A DNA stretch of 7,443 nucleotides, from NCBI GenBank assembly GCA_025455595.1, contig JALOMD010000118.1:1-7443 (forward strand), read 5' to 3'. The stretch is from Cytophagales bacterium. GTDB lineage: Bacteria; Bacteroidota; Bacteroidia; Cytophagales; 172606-1. This document shows positions 1 through 5,893 of the stretch, piece by piece. Both the position numbers and the translations under genes were made by a program. The notes beneath the pieces are model-generated. The model did no database searches, was not told the origin of the DNA, and worked only from the letters and a program-made list of their open reading frames with translations. Numbering within the stretch: the first letter of the stretch is position 1; every line of letters starts with the position of its first letter.

Positions 1-1275
1 GGTCAGCGGCGGCAACATGCCTTTGCTTTCCTCGTCCTCGTCGTCGCTGGACTCAATATAGACTTTCAGGAAGCCGTCGAATTTGATCACCTCGCCCGTG
101 GCGATGAGTTCTTCGGGCAGCATACCCGCCGTGGGCGACTGGATGGAAATCGTAGCCGTGGTGCGTTCCAGTTGGGCATCGGCCATTTGCGAGGCGATGG
201 CCCGTTTCCAAATCAGTTCGTACAGCCGCTGCTCGTCGCGCGACTCGCCCGCCGAGTTGGTGCCGAAATCCGTGGGCCGGATGGCTTCGTGGGCCTCCTG
301 CGCCGACTCCGACTTGGTCTTGAACCGGCGCGTCTGCAAGTACTGCGGCCCGAAACTGTTGGTGATTGCATCGCCCGCTTTCTGCAACGCCTCCTCCGAC
401 AGGTTGGTCGAGTCGGTGCGCATGTACGTGATTTTGCCCGACTCGTAAAGTTTCTGGGCCACGGTCATGGTACGCGACACCGAAAAATACAGCTTGCGGC
501 TGGCTTCCTGCTGCAACGTGGACGTGGTGAACGGCGGTGCCGGGGTGCGTTTGGCGGGCTTGGTTTCCAGGTTCTTGATGCGGAAAATACCGCTTATGCA
601 ACGTTGCAAAAAGCCTTGTGCCTCGGCCTCGGTGTTGAAGTTTTGGGGCAATTCGGCCGTCAGCGTGCGGCCTTTCTCCATCTGGAACAGGGCCGTGACC
701 TTGTACGACGATTTCGCCTCGAACGCCTCGATTTCCCGCTCCCGATCCACAATGAGCCGCACCGCCACCGACTGCACGCGGCCCGCCGAAAGACCCGTCC
801 GGATTTTCTTCCACAGCACCGGCGAAAGTTCGTAGCCCACCAGCCGGTCGAGGATGCGCCGGGCCTGTTGGGCGTTCACAAGGTCTATGTCAATGCCGCG
901 CGGCGACTGGATGGCGTTGAGGATGGCGTTTTTGGTGATTTCGCGGAACACGATGCGGCGCGTCTTGTCGTCTTTCAGGCTCAGGGCTTCCTTCAAGTGC
1001 CACGAAATGGCTTCCCCTTCGCGGTCGTCGTCAGTCGCGAGCCACACGGTTTCGGCTTCGTTTGCCAGCTTTTTCAACTGCCCGATGAGTTCGCGTTTGT
1101 CGTCGCTGACCTCGTAGGTGGGCCGGAAACGGTTTTTCACGTCAATGGCCATGCCTTTTTCGGGCAGGTCGCGGACGTGACCGAAGCTGGACTTTACCGT
1201 AAACTCTTTGCCCAAATACCCTTCGATGGTCTTGGCTTTTGCCGGTGATTCGACGATTACTAAATTCTTGGCCAT
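1..1275 (-). CDS. topA: DNA topoisomerase I, N-terminal part (C-terminus outside window)
   Basis: Type IA topoisomerase that relaxes negatively supercoiled DNA through a transient 5'-phosphotyrosine break. The minus strand is open without a stop from the ATG at 1275-1273 to base 1, giving 425 codons; family members are about twice as long or slightly less, so the C-terminal part and any zinc or repeat domains lie beyond the window. The protein starts MAKNLVIVESPAKAKTIEGY, the Toprim start with Glu9. The acidic Toprim triad is in TDDDREGEA (D82, D84, E86). LSAGRVQS (R166) and the active-site motif ITYMRTDST (catalytic Tyr284) follow in the expected order. The start is fixed by this canonical N-terminus. 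The leader has no Shine-Dalgarno sequence and carries a 7-bp-period repeat beginning 11 nt upstream. A long antisense frame opposite it (172-1248) is a codon-bias shadow. Confidence 0.97.
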   Translation of the reverse strand, partial: MAKNLVIVESPAKAKTIEGYLGKEFTVKSSFGHVRDLPEKGMAIDVKNRFRPTYEVSDDKRELIGQLKKLANEAETVWLATDDDREGEAISWHLKEALSLKDDKTRRIVFREITKNAILNAIQSPRGIDIDLVNAQQARRILDRLVGYELSPVLWKKIRTGLSAGRVQSVAVRLIVDREREIEAFEAKSSYKVTALFQMEKGRTLTAELPQNFNTEAEAQGFLQRCISGIFRIKNLETKPAKRTPAPPFTTSTLQQEASRKLYFSVSRTMTVAQKLYESGKITYMRTDSTNLSEEALQKAGDAITNSFGPQYLQTRRFKTKSESAQEAHEAIRPTDFGTNSAGESRDEQRLYELIWKRAIASQMADAQLERTTATISIQSPTAGMLPEELIATGEVIKFDGFLKVYIESSDDEDEESKGMLPPLT

Positions 1276-1285
1276 AATATATTAT

Positions 1286-1364
1286 GAAGTACGATTTACG
1301 AGGTACGAATTAGGGGTTGGAAGATTGAAAGGTTGGAAGGTTTCAGGTTCAAGGTTGCAGGTTG
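1286..1364. repeat. Degenerate 7-bp tandem repeat array in topA leader
   Basis: Plus-strand units GAAGTAC, GATTTAC, GAGGTAC, GAATTAG, GGGTTGG and AAGATTG follow each other in steps of 7. After one 8-base step, AGGTT begins at 1330, 1338, 1345, 1352 and 1359 (the last four exactly 7 apart). The array runs straight into the palindrome at 1365. Read in the topA direction the cores are pyrimidine-rich (ACTT, ACCT, ATTC), and the array ends 11 nt before the topA ATG. The unit sequence drifts along the array while the period is kept. Its function is unknown. Confidence 0.7.
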
Positions 1365-1393
1365 GCGTTTTGGGCGTTTTTTGCTCAAAACGC
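1365..1393. repeat. 29-nt palindrome, copy A
   Basis: GCGTTTTGGGC, a 7-nt loop (GTTTTTT), then GCTCAAAACGC. All 11 stem positions pair if one G-T is allowed. It is the inner end of the left arm of the 223-bp inverted repeat and directly follows a heptad array. No T-run follows the stem, so it is not a standard intrinsic terminator. Confidence 0.8.
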
Positions 1394-1484
1394 ATTTGTC
1401 TGAACCCTGATTCGTAGGATTACGGGATTAACTTGATTCTCCTTTTTTCAATCATGACAATCCTTGAATCCTACGAAACGTCAG

Positions 1485-1499
1485 TTCGGCGAAGCCAAT
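1485..1499 (-). repeat. 15-mer shared with 2531-2545 (inverted)
   Basis: TTCGGCGAAGCCAAT is the exact reverse complement of the 15-mer at 2531-2545. Both copies sit near a 29-nt palindrome (17 nt and 25 nt away), in different spacers. This suggests the two inverted-repeat elements share a core. Confidence 0.65.
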
Positions 1500-1516
1500 C
1501 AGGGTTCGGACAATTC

Positions 1517-1545
1517 GCGTTTTAGGCGATTTTTGCTTAAAACGC
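1517..1545. repeat. 29-nt palindrome, copy B
   Basis: GCGTTTTAGGC, loop GATTTTT, GCTTAAAACGC. The stem is complete with one G-T pair. Stem position 8 is A-T here but G-C in copies A and E, one compensatory difference consistent with selection on, or copying of, a folded form. It leads into the heptads AACCT at 1547, 1554 and 1561. Confidence 0.8.
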
Positions 1546-1575
1546 CAACCTGCAACCTTGAACCTGCAACTTCCC
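1546..1575. repeat. Heptad array abutting palindrome B
   Basis: AACCT begins at 1547, 1554 and 1561 and AACTT at 1568, exactly 7 bp apart. Positions up to 1566 are the right arm of the 223-bp inverted repeat, so this is the inverted counterpart of the array ending at 1364. Confidence 0.7.
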
Positions 1576-1834
1576 CATCTTTTAATTTCCCCCTTGGAAC
1601 GTGCTAACAAAAAAGTTTGCGGTTTGGTTTGTGATTGGTAGTCAGTGGGTTTGCGGGGCCAAAGATGCGTAATTTCCCAGAAATCAAACCAAGGCTCTGT
1701 TTTTTTGCACGGACGGCCCTGCAATATCGGTACCAAAAACCTCGGCCAACGGCGTGTTTTTGTTGATGACGGGGCTAAATTTTTTTCCGGTTCTGACGGA
1801 TATTGCATTAATTTGGCACCCTGTTTCGGAACTT
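1576..1834. other. Spacer upstream of the SixA-like gene, nothing recognised
   Basis: This stretch holds no convincing gene, RNA or repeat. It has several T-runs (around 1700, 1757 and 1781). TTAATTTG at 1808-1815 resembles the Bacteroidota -7 box (TAnnTTTG) 20 nt before the downstream ATG, but no good -33 box is seen, so I do not call a promoter. Short frames across it overlap each other in several phases and look like chance. Confidence 0.4.
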
Positions 1835-2338
1835 ATGGACAAACACTTATTTATTGTACGACACGCCCAAGCCGAGACCAGCTCGCCCACGCAACGTGAC
1901 TTTGACCGTGAACTCACCCCGACCGGAGTGGCCGAGGCCTGCCGCATGGGCGGCCACCTGAAACAAGCCGGAGTGGCCCCGGACGTGGTGTTTGCCAGCC
2001 CGGCCGTGCGTGCCCTCACCACCGCCCAACTCATGTCCGAACAGGTGGGCTACGATCCTGACCGGGTTGTGATTAACCCCGCCTTGTACGAGGAATACGC
2101 CCTGCAAGCGTTCATGGAAATGATTGCCGCCATTCCCGAAGACCATGCATCGGCGATGGTGGTGGCGCACAACCCGAAACAAACCTACTTGGCCGAATAT
2201 CTGACCCGCACCGAAATCGGTTCCATCCCGACGGCGGGTGTGGTGTACGTCCTGTTTGAGAACCAGCGTTGGGCCGAGGCAAGTGCAGGCACCGGCAGCC
2301 TGGTGTGGTTCAAAACCCCCAACGGCCCCGGCGAATAG
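1835..2338 (+). CDS. SixA-like histidine phosphatase
   Basis: A 167-residue protein of the histidine phosphatase (phosphoglycerate mutase-like) superfamily, close in size to SixA, which removes phosphate from phosphohistidine in phosphorelay proteins. Visible motifs are the N-terminal RHAQAE (Arg9, His10 as phospho-acceptor), RELTPTG, SPAVRA (Arg59) and the second histidine in VVAHNP (His112). It has no signal peptide or membrane segment, so it should be cytoplasmic. The frame is open upstream to 1754, but the family start a few residues before the RH motif favours ATG 1835. There is no Shine-Dalgarno sequence. No histidine kinase or HPt gene is in view, so the substrate is unknown; action on another phosphorylated molecule is equally possible. 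Confidence 0.9.
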   Translation: MDKHLFIVRHAQAETSSPTQRDFDRELTPTGVAEACRMGGHLKQAGVAPDVVFASPAVRALTTAQLMSEQVGYDPDRVVINPALYEEYALQAFMEMIAAIPEDHASAMVVAHNPKQTYLAEYLTRTEIGSIPTAGVVYVLFENQRWAEASAGTGSLVWFKTPNGPGE

Positions 2339-2346
2339 CCCCCACT

Positions 2347-2374
2347 GGCCTTCCCCAAGGGAGAGGAGAAGGCC
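2347..2374. terminator. Hairpin just after the SixA-like gene
   Basis: GGCCTTC at 2347-2353 pairs perfectly with GAAGGCC at 2368-2374, starting 9 nt after the stop codon. There is no T-run after it, so a terminator role is only suggested by position. It may be part of the GC-rich repeat that follows. Confidence 0.3.
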
Positions 2375-2446
2375 TCACCCCCAGCCCCTCTCCCAAGGAG
2401 AGGGGAGTTTTGCTCCTTCCCCCCTTGGGGGAAGGGCTGGGGATGG
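2375..2446. repeat. GC-rich cloverleaf-like inverted repeat
   Basis: Outer arms CCCCAGCCC (2379-2387) and GGGCTGGGG (2434-2442) enclose two hairpins: CCCCTCTCC/GGAGAGGGG (2385-2393 with 2397-2405, loop CAA) and CCTTCCCCC/GGGGGAAGG (2415-2423 with 2427-2435, loop CTT). Inner and outer stems overlap by a few bases, so they compete. I recall similar C/G-rich paired hairpins being scattered between genes in many bacteria. This is probably a dispersed repeat, possibly also ending sixA transcription. Confidence 0.7.
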
Positions 2447-2476
2447 GAGCTGTTGTGAAAGTCGGAATGCGGAAAA

Positions 2477-2505
2477 GCGTTTTGAGCATTTTTTGCCTAA
2501 AACGC
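2477..2505. repeat. 29-nt palindrome, copy C
   Basis: GCGTTTTGAGC, loop ATTTTTT, GCCTAAAACGC. Stem positions 8 and 9 are a G-T pair and an A-C mismatch; the rest pairs. It lies between the SixA-like and lipoprotein genes. Confidence 0.75.
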
Positions 2506-2530
2506 TCTGTGCTTTCATTCCGAAATCCGC

Positions 2531-2545
2531 ATTGGCTTCGCCGAA
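2531..2545 (+). repeat. 15-mer shared with 1485-1499 (inverted)
   Basis: ATTGGCTTCGCCGAA, an exact inverted copy of the segment at 1485-1499, 25 nt downstream of palindrome C. Confidence 0.65.
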
Positions 2546-2607
2546 ACGAAAGTTCGACGTAGTCAATCTTCGATTTCCAACTTCCGCATTCGGAATGGAG
2601 TTTCTGC

Positions 2608-2638
2608 TTGCAATCAAGTAAGTTTTTCGTACTTTTTG
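2608..2638 (+). promoter_or_regulatory. Candidate Bacteroidota-type promoter for the lipoprotein gene
   Basis: TTG at 2608-2610, a 19-nt spacer, then TACTTTTTG at 2630-2638. This resembles the Bacteroidota sigma pattern TTTG - about 19 - TAnnTTTG with one extra base in the -7 box. Transcription would begin near 2645 and the leader would contain palindrome D and the heptad array. Confidence 0.3.
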
Positions 2639-2673
2639 CACCGGTTTGACCGACACAATCCTTTGAACAATTG

Positions 2674-2702
2674 CCGTTTTAGACAAAATTTGACCAAAAC
2701 GC
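2674..2702. repeat. 29-nt palindrome, copy D (diverged)
   Basis: CCGTTTTAGAC, loop AAAATTT, GACCAAAACGC. Arm and loop lengths are the same as in the other copies, but three stem positions do not pair. It directly precedes the heptad array of the lipoprotein leader. Confidence 0.6.
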
Positions 2703-2703
2703 C

Positions 2704-2759
2704 ACCTGTGACTTACCACTTACCACCCAAGACTCACGACTCAATACCCAATACTTTTT
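2704..2759 (+). repeat. Eight-unit 7-bp array in lipoprotein leader
   Basis: The cores ACCT, ACTT, ACTT, ACCC, ACTC, ACTC, ACCC and ACTT begin at 2704, 2711, 2718, 2725, 2732, 2739, 2746 and 2753, exactly 7 apart with no slip. The last core ends 5 nt before the ATG at 2762. The array starts right after palindrome D. Bases 2710-2726 form a perfect 17-bp inverted repeat with 4142-4158 beyond the gene's end. Confidence 0.8.
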
Positions 2760-2761
2760 TC

Positions 2762-4132
2762 ATGCCTGATTCCGCCAAATCTGTTTTCCGAACAGCGTCC
2801 TTCAGCCGATTGGCTGTTTGGGTTTCCCTTTTTGCCTTGTGCGCTGCCTGCGATAGCGACCCGACCAACTTCGCCGTCGAGCCGAAAGACCTGACCCCGT
2901 TCCACACGCAGTACGTGGCACAGGCCGCCTCACCCGCCGCCTCCGATTCCACGGCCGTCTATATTGACTATTCCAAAGGGATGCACGAAGGCGTGATGGC
3001 CTCCGCCGACTTCGTGCGGGAACTGCTCACGATGGTCAACTCCCCGAAGACGGCTTACTACAAAGTCGGCACGGCCGACGTGCCCGTTCGGGTGAACATC
3101 ACGGCCACCGAAAACATCCCGTGGAACATCGGCAATTACACCGAAACCCGTTCGGTGCTCGACGAGCCGGTGCGCCGCATCACGGCGGGCAACGGCACGG
3201 CCGTGTTCATCACTGACTTCGAGCTGGTGAAAGGCAAGCAGGAACTGCAAGTGGTGCAAAACGGCAAGACGTTCCGCACCAGCATTGACATTTCGGCGTG
3301 GGCCGTGAACGAGTTTGAGAACTGGCTGCGGCAAGGCAACGCCATTGACGTATTTGCGCAGCCGTTCGACAAACAGAACTCGTGGGTGCCGCAGACGCAG
3401 CAACAGCACTTGTATATTTTGGTGTTCACGCCCAAGGCATTGGTACGCGAGCCGTCGGCCTTGGTGAACCGCTTGCTGGAAAAGCAGCGCGGCCTGAAAC
3501 ATTTCCGTTTCTCGGCCGAAGACATCGCCCTGACCGGAAAGTACAAAGACAAGGCCAACGAAGGCGGGGCCACCGAAAACGCCGTCCCGAACGCCGTACA
3601 AGTGGGCACGGGTTTCGAGTTCTATTCGTTCGGACAGAAGGATTTGTTCAAAATCCCGGAATACAGCGAAAAAGACACGCGGTTCTTGAAAAACCTGTTT
3701 CTGGCCAATGCGCCGGTCAATTATCCCGGCCTGCAATTGGAGGCAAAAGTCTATGACATTACAGACGAATACCAGAAATACTACGATGCCGTGAATCCGG
3801 TGGAGGGTGAGAAGAAAAGTAAATACAGTTTCACCGCCTCCGATCCGGTTGAGGACGTGTTTGTACTGGACTACAATGCGAACAAAAAGGAAATCGGGCT
3901 GAAACTGCACGAGAATTTCACCGGCGTGGAGCACCGCAAACTGTACAAAGTGGACGTGGTCATCAAAGAAGCCAAGCCGGAGTTCGACAACGGCCTGCTG
4001 TCGGCGTTGAAATGGACAGACGCACGCGGCTTCGAGGTGCCGTCGCTGGCCGCCAGCCTCACCGAAGCCCTGTCGCGCATCAATCTCAAAGACCGGGTGA
4101 TTTATACGTACTACGTGGAATTGACAAAATGA
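2762..4132 (+). CDS. Lipoprotein with vWA-like motifs
   Basis: A 456-residue protein not assigned to a named family. Residues 1-29 are a signal peptide (basic start, hydrophobic stretch ending LFALCAA) followed by Cys30, the likely lipidated cysteine; Cys at -3 of the lipobox is unusual. STAVYIDYSKGM (Asp69, Ser71) resembles the metal-site DxSxx loop of von Willebrand A domains. GTAVFITDFE (Asp152) resembles the vWA TDxE strand end. No clear domain is seen in the C-terminal half. It should sit in the envelope. The frame is open back to 2636, but that part crosses palindrome D and the heptad array, so ATG 2762 is chosen; only this start puts the signal peptide near the N-terminus. The vWA reading is inferred from two short motifs. 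An envelope complex with the downstream membrane genes is possible. Confidence 0.85.
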   Translation: MPDSAKSVFRTASFSRLAVWVSLFALCAACDSDPTNFAVEPKDLTPFHTQYVAQAASPAASDSTAVYIDYSKGMHEGVMASADFVRELLTMVNSPKTAYYKVGTADVPVRVNITATENIPWNIGNYTETRSVLDEPVRRITAGNGTAVFITDFELVKGKQELQVVQNGKTFRTSIDISAWAVNEFENWLRQGNAIDVFAQPFDKQNSWVPQTQQQHLYILVFTPKALVREPSALVNRLLEKQRGLKHFRFSAEDIALTGKYKDKANEGGATENAVPNAVQVGTGFEFYSFGQKDLFKIPEYSEKDTRFLKNLFLANAPVNYPGLQLEAKVYDITDEYQKYYDAVNPVEGEKKSKYSFTASDPVEDVFVLDYNANKKEIGLKLHENFTGVEHRKLYKVDVVIKEAKPEFDNGLLSALKWTDARGFEVPSLAASLTEALSRINLKDRVIYTYYVELTK

Positions 4133-4179
4133 AAGTGGTAAGTGGTAAGTGGTAAGTCGTAAGTGGCAAGTGGCAAGTA
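4133..4179. repeat. Seven-unit 7-bp array after the lipoprotein gene
   Basis: AGTG/AGTC/AGTA cores begin at 4134, 4141, 4148, 4155, 4162, 4169 and 4176, exactly 7 apart, mostly AAGTGGT or AAGTGGC units. The array begins at the base after the stop codon and runs into palindrome E. It is the inverted counterpart of the array in the gene's own leader. Confidence 0.8.
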
Positions 4180-4212
4180 GCGTTTTGGGCAAATTTTGCC
4201 CAAAAAGCTACT
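4176..4212. repeat. 29-nt palindrome, copy E, with extended stem
   Basis: The core is GCGTTTTGGGC, loop AAATTTT, GCCCAAAAAGC (4180-4208). Flanking AGTAGC and GCTACT extend the stem to 15 positions with one mismatch, the most stable copy. The extension places GTAG at the 5' edge and CTAC at the 3' edge. There is no T-run after it, though it could still block transcription or protect the mRNA 3' end. Confidence 0.8.
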
Positions 4213-4284
4213 GTCGGAAATTTGATTGATATTACGAAAGATTTTTCAGAAACAACTTTTGTAATGTTAGGCTTCCTCGATGTC

Positions 4285-4300
4285 TGACTTTCGTAAGTCA
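4285..4300. promoter_or_regulatory. Short dyad upstream of the outer-membrane protein gene
   Basis: TGACTT, TCGT, AAGTCA is a perfect 6-bp dyad ending 34 nt before the ATG. It could be an operator or a 5' leader hairpin. No regulator is in view and chance is possible. Confidence 0.25.
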
Positions 4301-4334
4301 CAGAAGTAGTAGAGGTTCACTCAATCGAATACAG

Positions 4335-5300
4335 ATGATTGTACGCTGTTTACGCTTTTTGTTTTTTACGACTCTTTGTGTGGGCTTTTCTGTCGGCACT
4401 GCTTTCAACGCTTTGGCGCAAGACAAAATCTATTCGGAAAAAGGAACTGCCTTGGTGGGTGTGAAGGTAATCTCACTGGATTGGCAGTCTGGAATGGTTA
4501 CTTATGTCAGTAAAGGGCAGACCAAAACCGTCAAAAAGGTAACCAGAGTTGATTTTGGAAAAGATTCGTCGCAATACAATACGACGCATTTTCGAGGCCG
4601 CGAATTGAGGAATATCCAAACGTTCGGCAGACCTTCCATCCGGCGCATTGGTGCTTATTCGGGATACTCATGGTTGGGGTCAAAAAATAGGATTGAAGAT
4701 TTGTTTCGTCAAAACAACTTGGCTCGTTATGAGTTGGTGGGCGGACTTTTCGGCTCATACAGAGATTTCGGCCAACCGGTGGTTTCCAGCAGCGTAGGCG
4801 TGGGCGTTGCGTATGATGTCCTGTTAAGTCGGCAAGTGTTTTTTTTCCTGAACTACTATTACCACACTTACAGCTTCAAGGCAAGCGGAGCCTTGTCGGG
4901 CGGATATACCAGCACACCACAGGTAAACATCACCTTCGACTATTATCAGCATTATGTTTCCCTTGGTTTCGGAAGAATTGTGCCCCTTTCTTTGCTCAAT
5001 ACCGAGTTGAGACTGAAAGGAGGCGTAACCGTCTTTGGTAACAAGTTTGTCAACAGAGGTAATCTTATAAGTGGGCGGTCTGAAAGCCTATCAACACAAC
5101 CCGTGAGTGCAGGACTTTTGGGGGAAGCGGATGTTAGGCTGTGGAGCCATAGTGCGCTTGACGTGGACTTTGTTTGTCAGTACCAATACCAGCAGGCTAA
5201 AAGCTGGACTGCGAGTTTTACGCCTTCTTATCCGTGGAAGGCGAATGAAGTCAGCCGCAGCCGATTTTTAACAGGGCTTGCCGTCTCGTGTAAATTTTAA
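4335..5300 (+). CDS. Outer-membrane beta-barrel protein, unassigned family
   Basis: A 321-residue protein with a clear signal peptide (MIVRCLRFLFFTTLC onward) and a probable cleavage after ALA28. A small domain follows (about 35-75), with alternating hydrophobic strands ending in VTRVDFGKD. From about residue 125 aromatic, alternating strands suggest a beta-barrel (FFFLNYYYHTYSF, FDYYQHYVSLGFGRI, LRLKGGVTVFG). The last residue is Phe (LTGLAVSCKF), the usual end for barrels inserted by BAM. The start is the only one that gives the signal peptide at the N-terminus. Base composition looks more AT-rich than the lipoprotein and rpe genes, and there is no heptad array in its leader, so it may have been inserted into an older lipoprotein-membrane protein pair. 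Its ligand or role is unknown. Confidence 0.85.
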   Translation: MIVRCLRFLFFTTLCVGFSVGTAFNALAQDKIYSEKGTALVGVKVISLDWQSGMVTYVSKGQTKTVKKVTRVDFGKDSSQYNTTHFRGRELRNIQTFGRPSIRRIGAYSGYSWLGSKNRIEDLFRQNNLARYELVGGLFGSYRDFGQPVVSSSVGVGVAYDVLLSRQVFFFLNYYYHTYSFKASGALSGGYTSTPQVNITFDYYQHYVSLGFGRIVPLSLLNTELRLKGGVTVFGNKFVNRGNLISGRSESLSTQPVSAGLLGEADVRLWSHSALDVDFVCQYQYQQAKSWTASFTPSYPWKANEVSRSRFLTGLAVSCKF

Positions 5301-5345
5301 GTGACTGGCATTACGCACAAATGCAATAGGAATTTCCCCAAAACA

Positions 5346-5380
5346 ACTCATAACTCATCATTCATAATTCATCACTCCAA
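5346..5380 (+). repeat. Five-unit 7-bp array in membrane-protein leader
   Basis: ACTC, ACTC, ATTC, ATTC and ACTC begin at 5346, 5353, 5360, 5367 and 5374, exactly 7 apart. The last core ends 6 nt before the ATG at 5384. The unit AACTCAT differs from the other arrays, but the core class and period are the same. No 29-nt palindrome is in this spacer. Confidence 0.75.
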
Positions 5381-5383
5381 AAA

Positions 5384-5785
5384 ATGCTTTTGTCTCAAAT
5401 CATCACCATCCGCAATCCGCGCCAATTAGAGGAACTGGCCAATGAAACGTATATGTTCGCCGCCATCGCCGCCGTCATTCTCGTGGGCGTTTCGTGGCTG
5501 GTGGCCAACCTGATCAAGTGGGAAGGAGGCCGCGACCCCAAGGACGCGGGCAAACGCCGGGCCGCTTTTTTTGTGATTTGGTTTTTGGGCGGTGCGGCGT
5601 TTTTTCTGTACAACATGTTTTTGGTAGCCGAAAAAGTGGCTCCCAACCTGCAATCCAAGTTTTCGCGGGTCAACTACCTCAGCACCGCTCTTGTGTTTGT
5701 GGTCTATCTGCTGGTCGGTTTCGTACTGAGCAAACTGATGAAAAACAGCAAGTACGGCACCATTTTCCCGTCGGCGAAGAAGTGA
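5384..5785 (+). CDS. Small membrane protein, three predicted helices
   Basis: A 133-residue protein of unrecognised family. Hydrophobic stretches at about 24-44, 61-82 and 98-117 are likely transmembrane helices. The loop between helices 1 and 2 (KWEGGRDPKDAGKRR) and the C-terminal tail (KLMKNSKYG, ending AKK) are rich in Lys/Arg, which puts them in the cytoplasm and the N-terminus outside. The start is preceded by CCAAAAA, the A-rich context common in Bacteroidota, and by a heptad array. Its GC-rich codon use resembles the lipoprotein gene more than the barrel gene in between. Function cannot be given; a partner role with the envelope lipoprotein is a guess from position. Confidence 0.8.
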   Translation: MLLSQIITIRNPRQLEELANETYMFAAIAAVILVGVSWLVANLIKWEGGRDPKDAGKRRAAFFVIWFLGGAAFFLYNMFLVAEKVAPNLQSKFSRVNYLSTALVFVVYLLVGFVLSKLMKNSKYGTIFPSAKK

Positions 5786-5865
5786 GTGGCTGGATGGCTG
5801 AATTGTTATATGGTTGAATGGCTTTGTCTTTCACCCGCAACAAAACCCGCTCAACACAACCTTCT

Positions 5866-5888
5866 GGCGACTGACCGGTCGTCCCTAC
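5866..5888 (-). repeat. GTAG-hairpin (REP-like), first
   Basis: On the minus strand, GTAG (5888-5885) is followed after one base by GACGAC, loop CGGTCA, GTCGCC; the six stem positions pair with one G-T. A GTAG (or GGAG) tetranucleotide before an imperfect palindrome is the known signature of REP sequences processed by RAYT transposases. It lies between the membrane protein gene and rpe. Confidence 0.5.
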
Positions 5889-5893
5889 AGATT

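Larger units (their letters stand above)
1344..1566. repeat. 223-bp nested inverted-repeat element (MITE-like)
   Basis: The outer arms 1344-1371 and 1539-1566 are a perfect 28-bp inverted repeat. Each arm ends in a copy of the 29-nt palindrome. Inside, 1399-1412 pairs with 1497-1510 (13 of 14) and 1411-1421 pairs with 1467-1477 (11 of 11). The whole segment can therefore fold as one long interrupted hairpin. It contains no open reading frame of note and no transposase. It could be a non-autonomous mobile element or an attenuator/insulator between the divergent genes topA and sixA. I see no clear target-site duplication. Confidence 0.75.
2463..2593. repeat. Second inverted-repeat element carrying palindrome C
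   Basis: CGGAATGCGGAA (2463-2474) and TTCCGCATTCGG (2582-2593) are inverted repeats matching at 11 of 12 positions. Between them lie a 29-nt palindrome and the 15-mer shared with the 1344-1566 element. The right end shows three weak 7-bp steps (ATCT 2566, ATTT 2573, ACTT 2580). The plan (arm, palindrome, shared 15-mer, arm) resembles the larger element but is shorter and has a single palindrome. Confidence 0.55.

Noticed and set aside
172..1248. Plus-strand open frame of 358 codons opposite topA
   Set aside because: It is in codon register with topA on the other strand, and the topA protein is unmistakable. The antisense product is rich in Arg, His, Leu and Gly with no recognisable motif, typical of a shadow frame in GC-rich coding DNA.
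1754..1834. N-terminal extension of the SixA-like protein
   Set aside because: The family begins a few residues before the RH motif, and the extra 27 residues cross a T-run and look non-coding.
1684..2034. Minus-strand frame overlapping the SixA-like start
   Set aside because: More than half of it is antisense to the phosphatase gene and the remainder matches nothing I recognise.
2636..2761. N-terminal extension of the lipoprotein frame
   Set aside because: It would translate palindrome D and the heptad array and bury the signal peptide 42 residues in.
4133..4179. Phase-variable simple sequence repeat switching a reading frame
   Set aside because: The units are degenerate and lie just outside the coding region, so unit changes would not shift a frame. 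An effect on expression through leader length in the other arrays remains possible.
2930..4192. Minus-strand open frame of 420 codons opposite the lipoprotein gene
   Set aside because: It lies almost entirely within a gene with a clear signal peptide, and its product is His/Arg/Val-rich with no motif.
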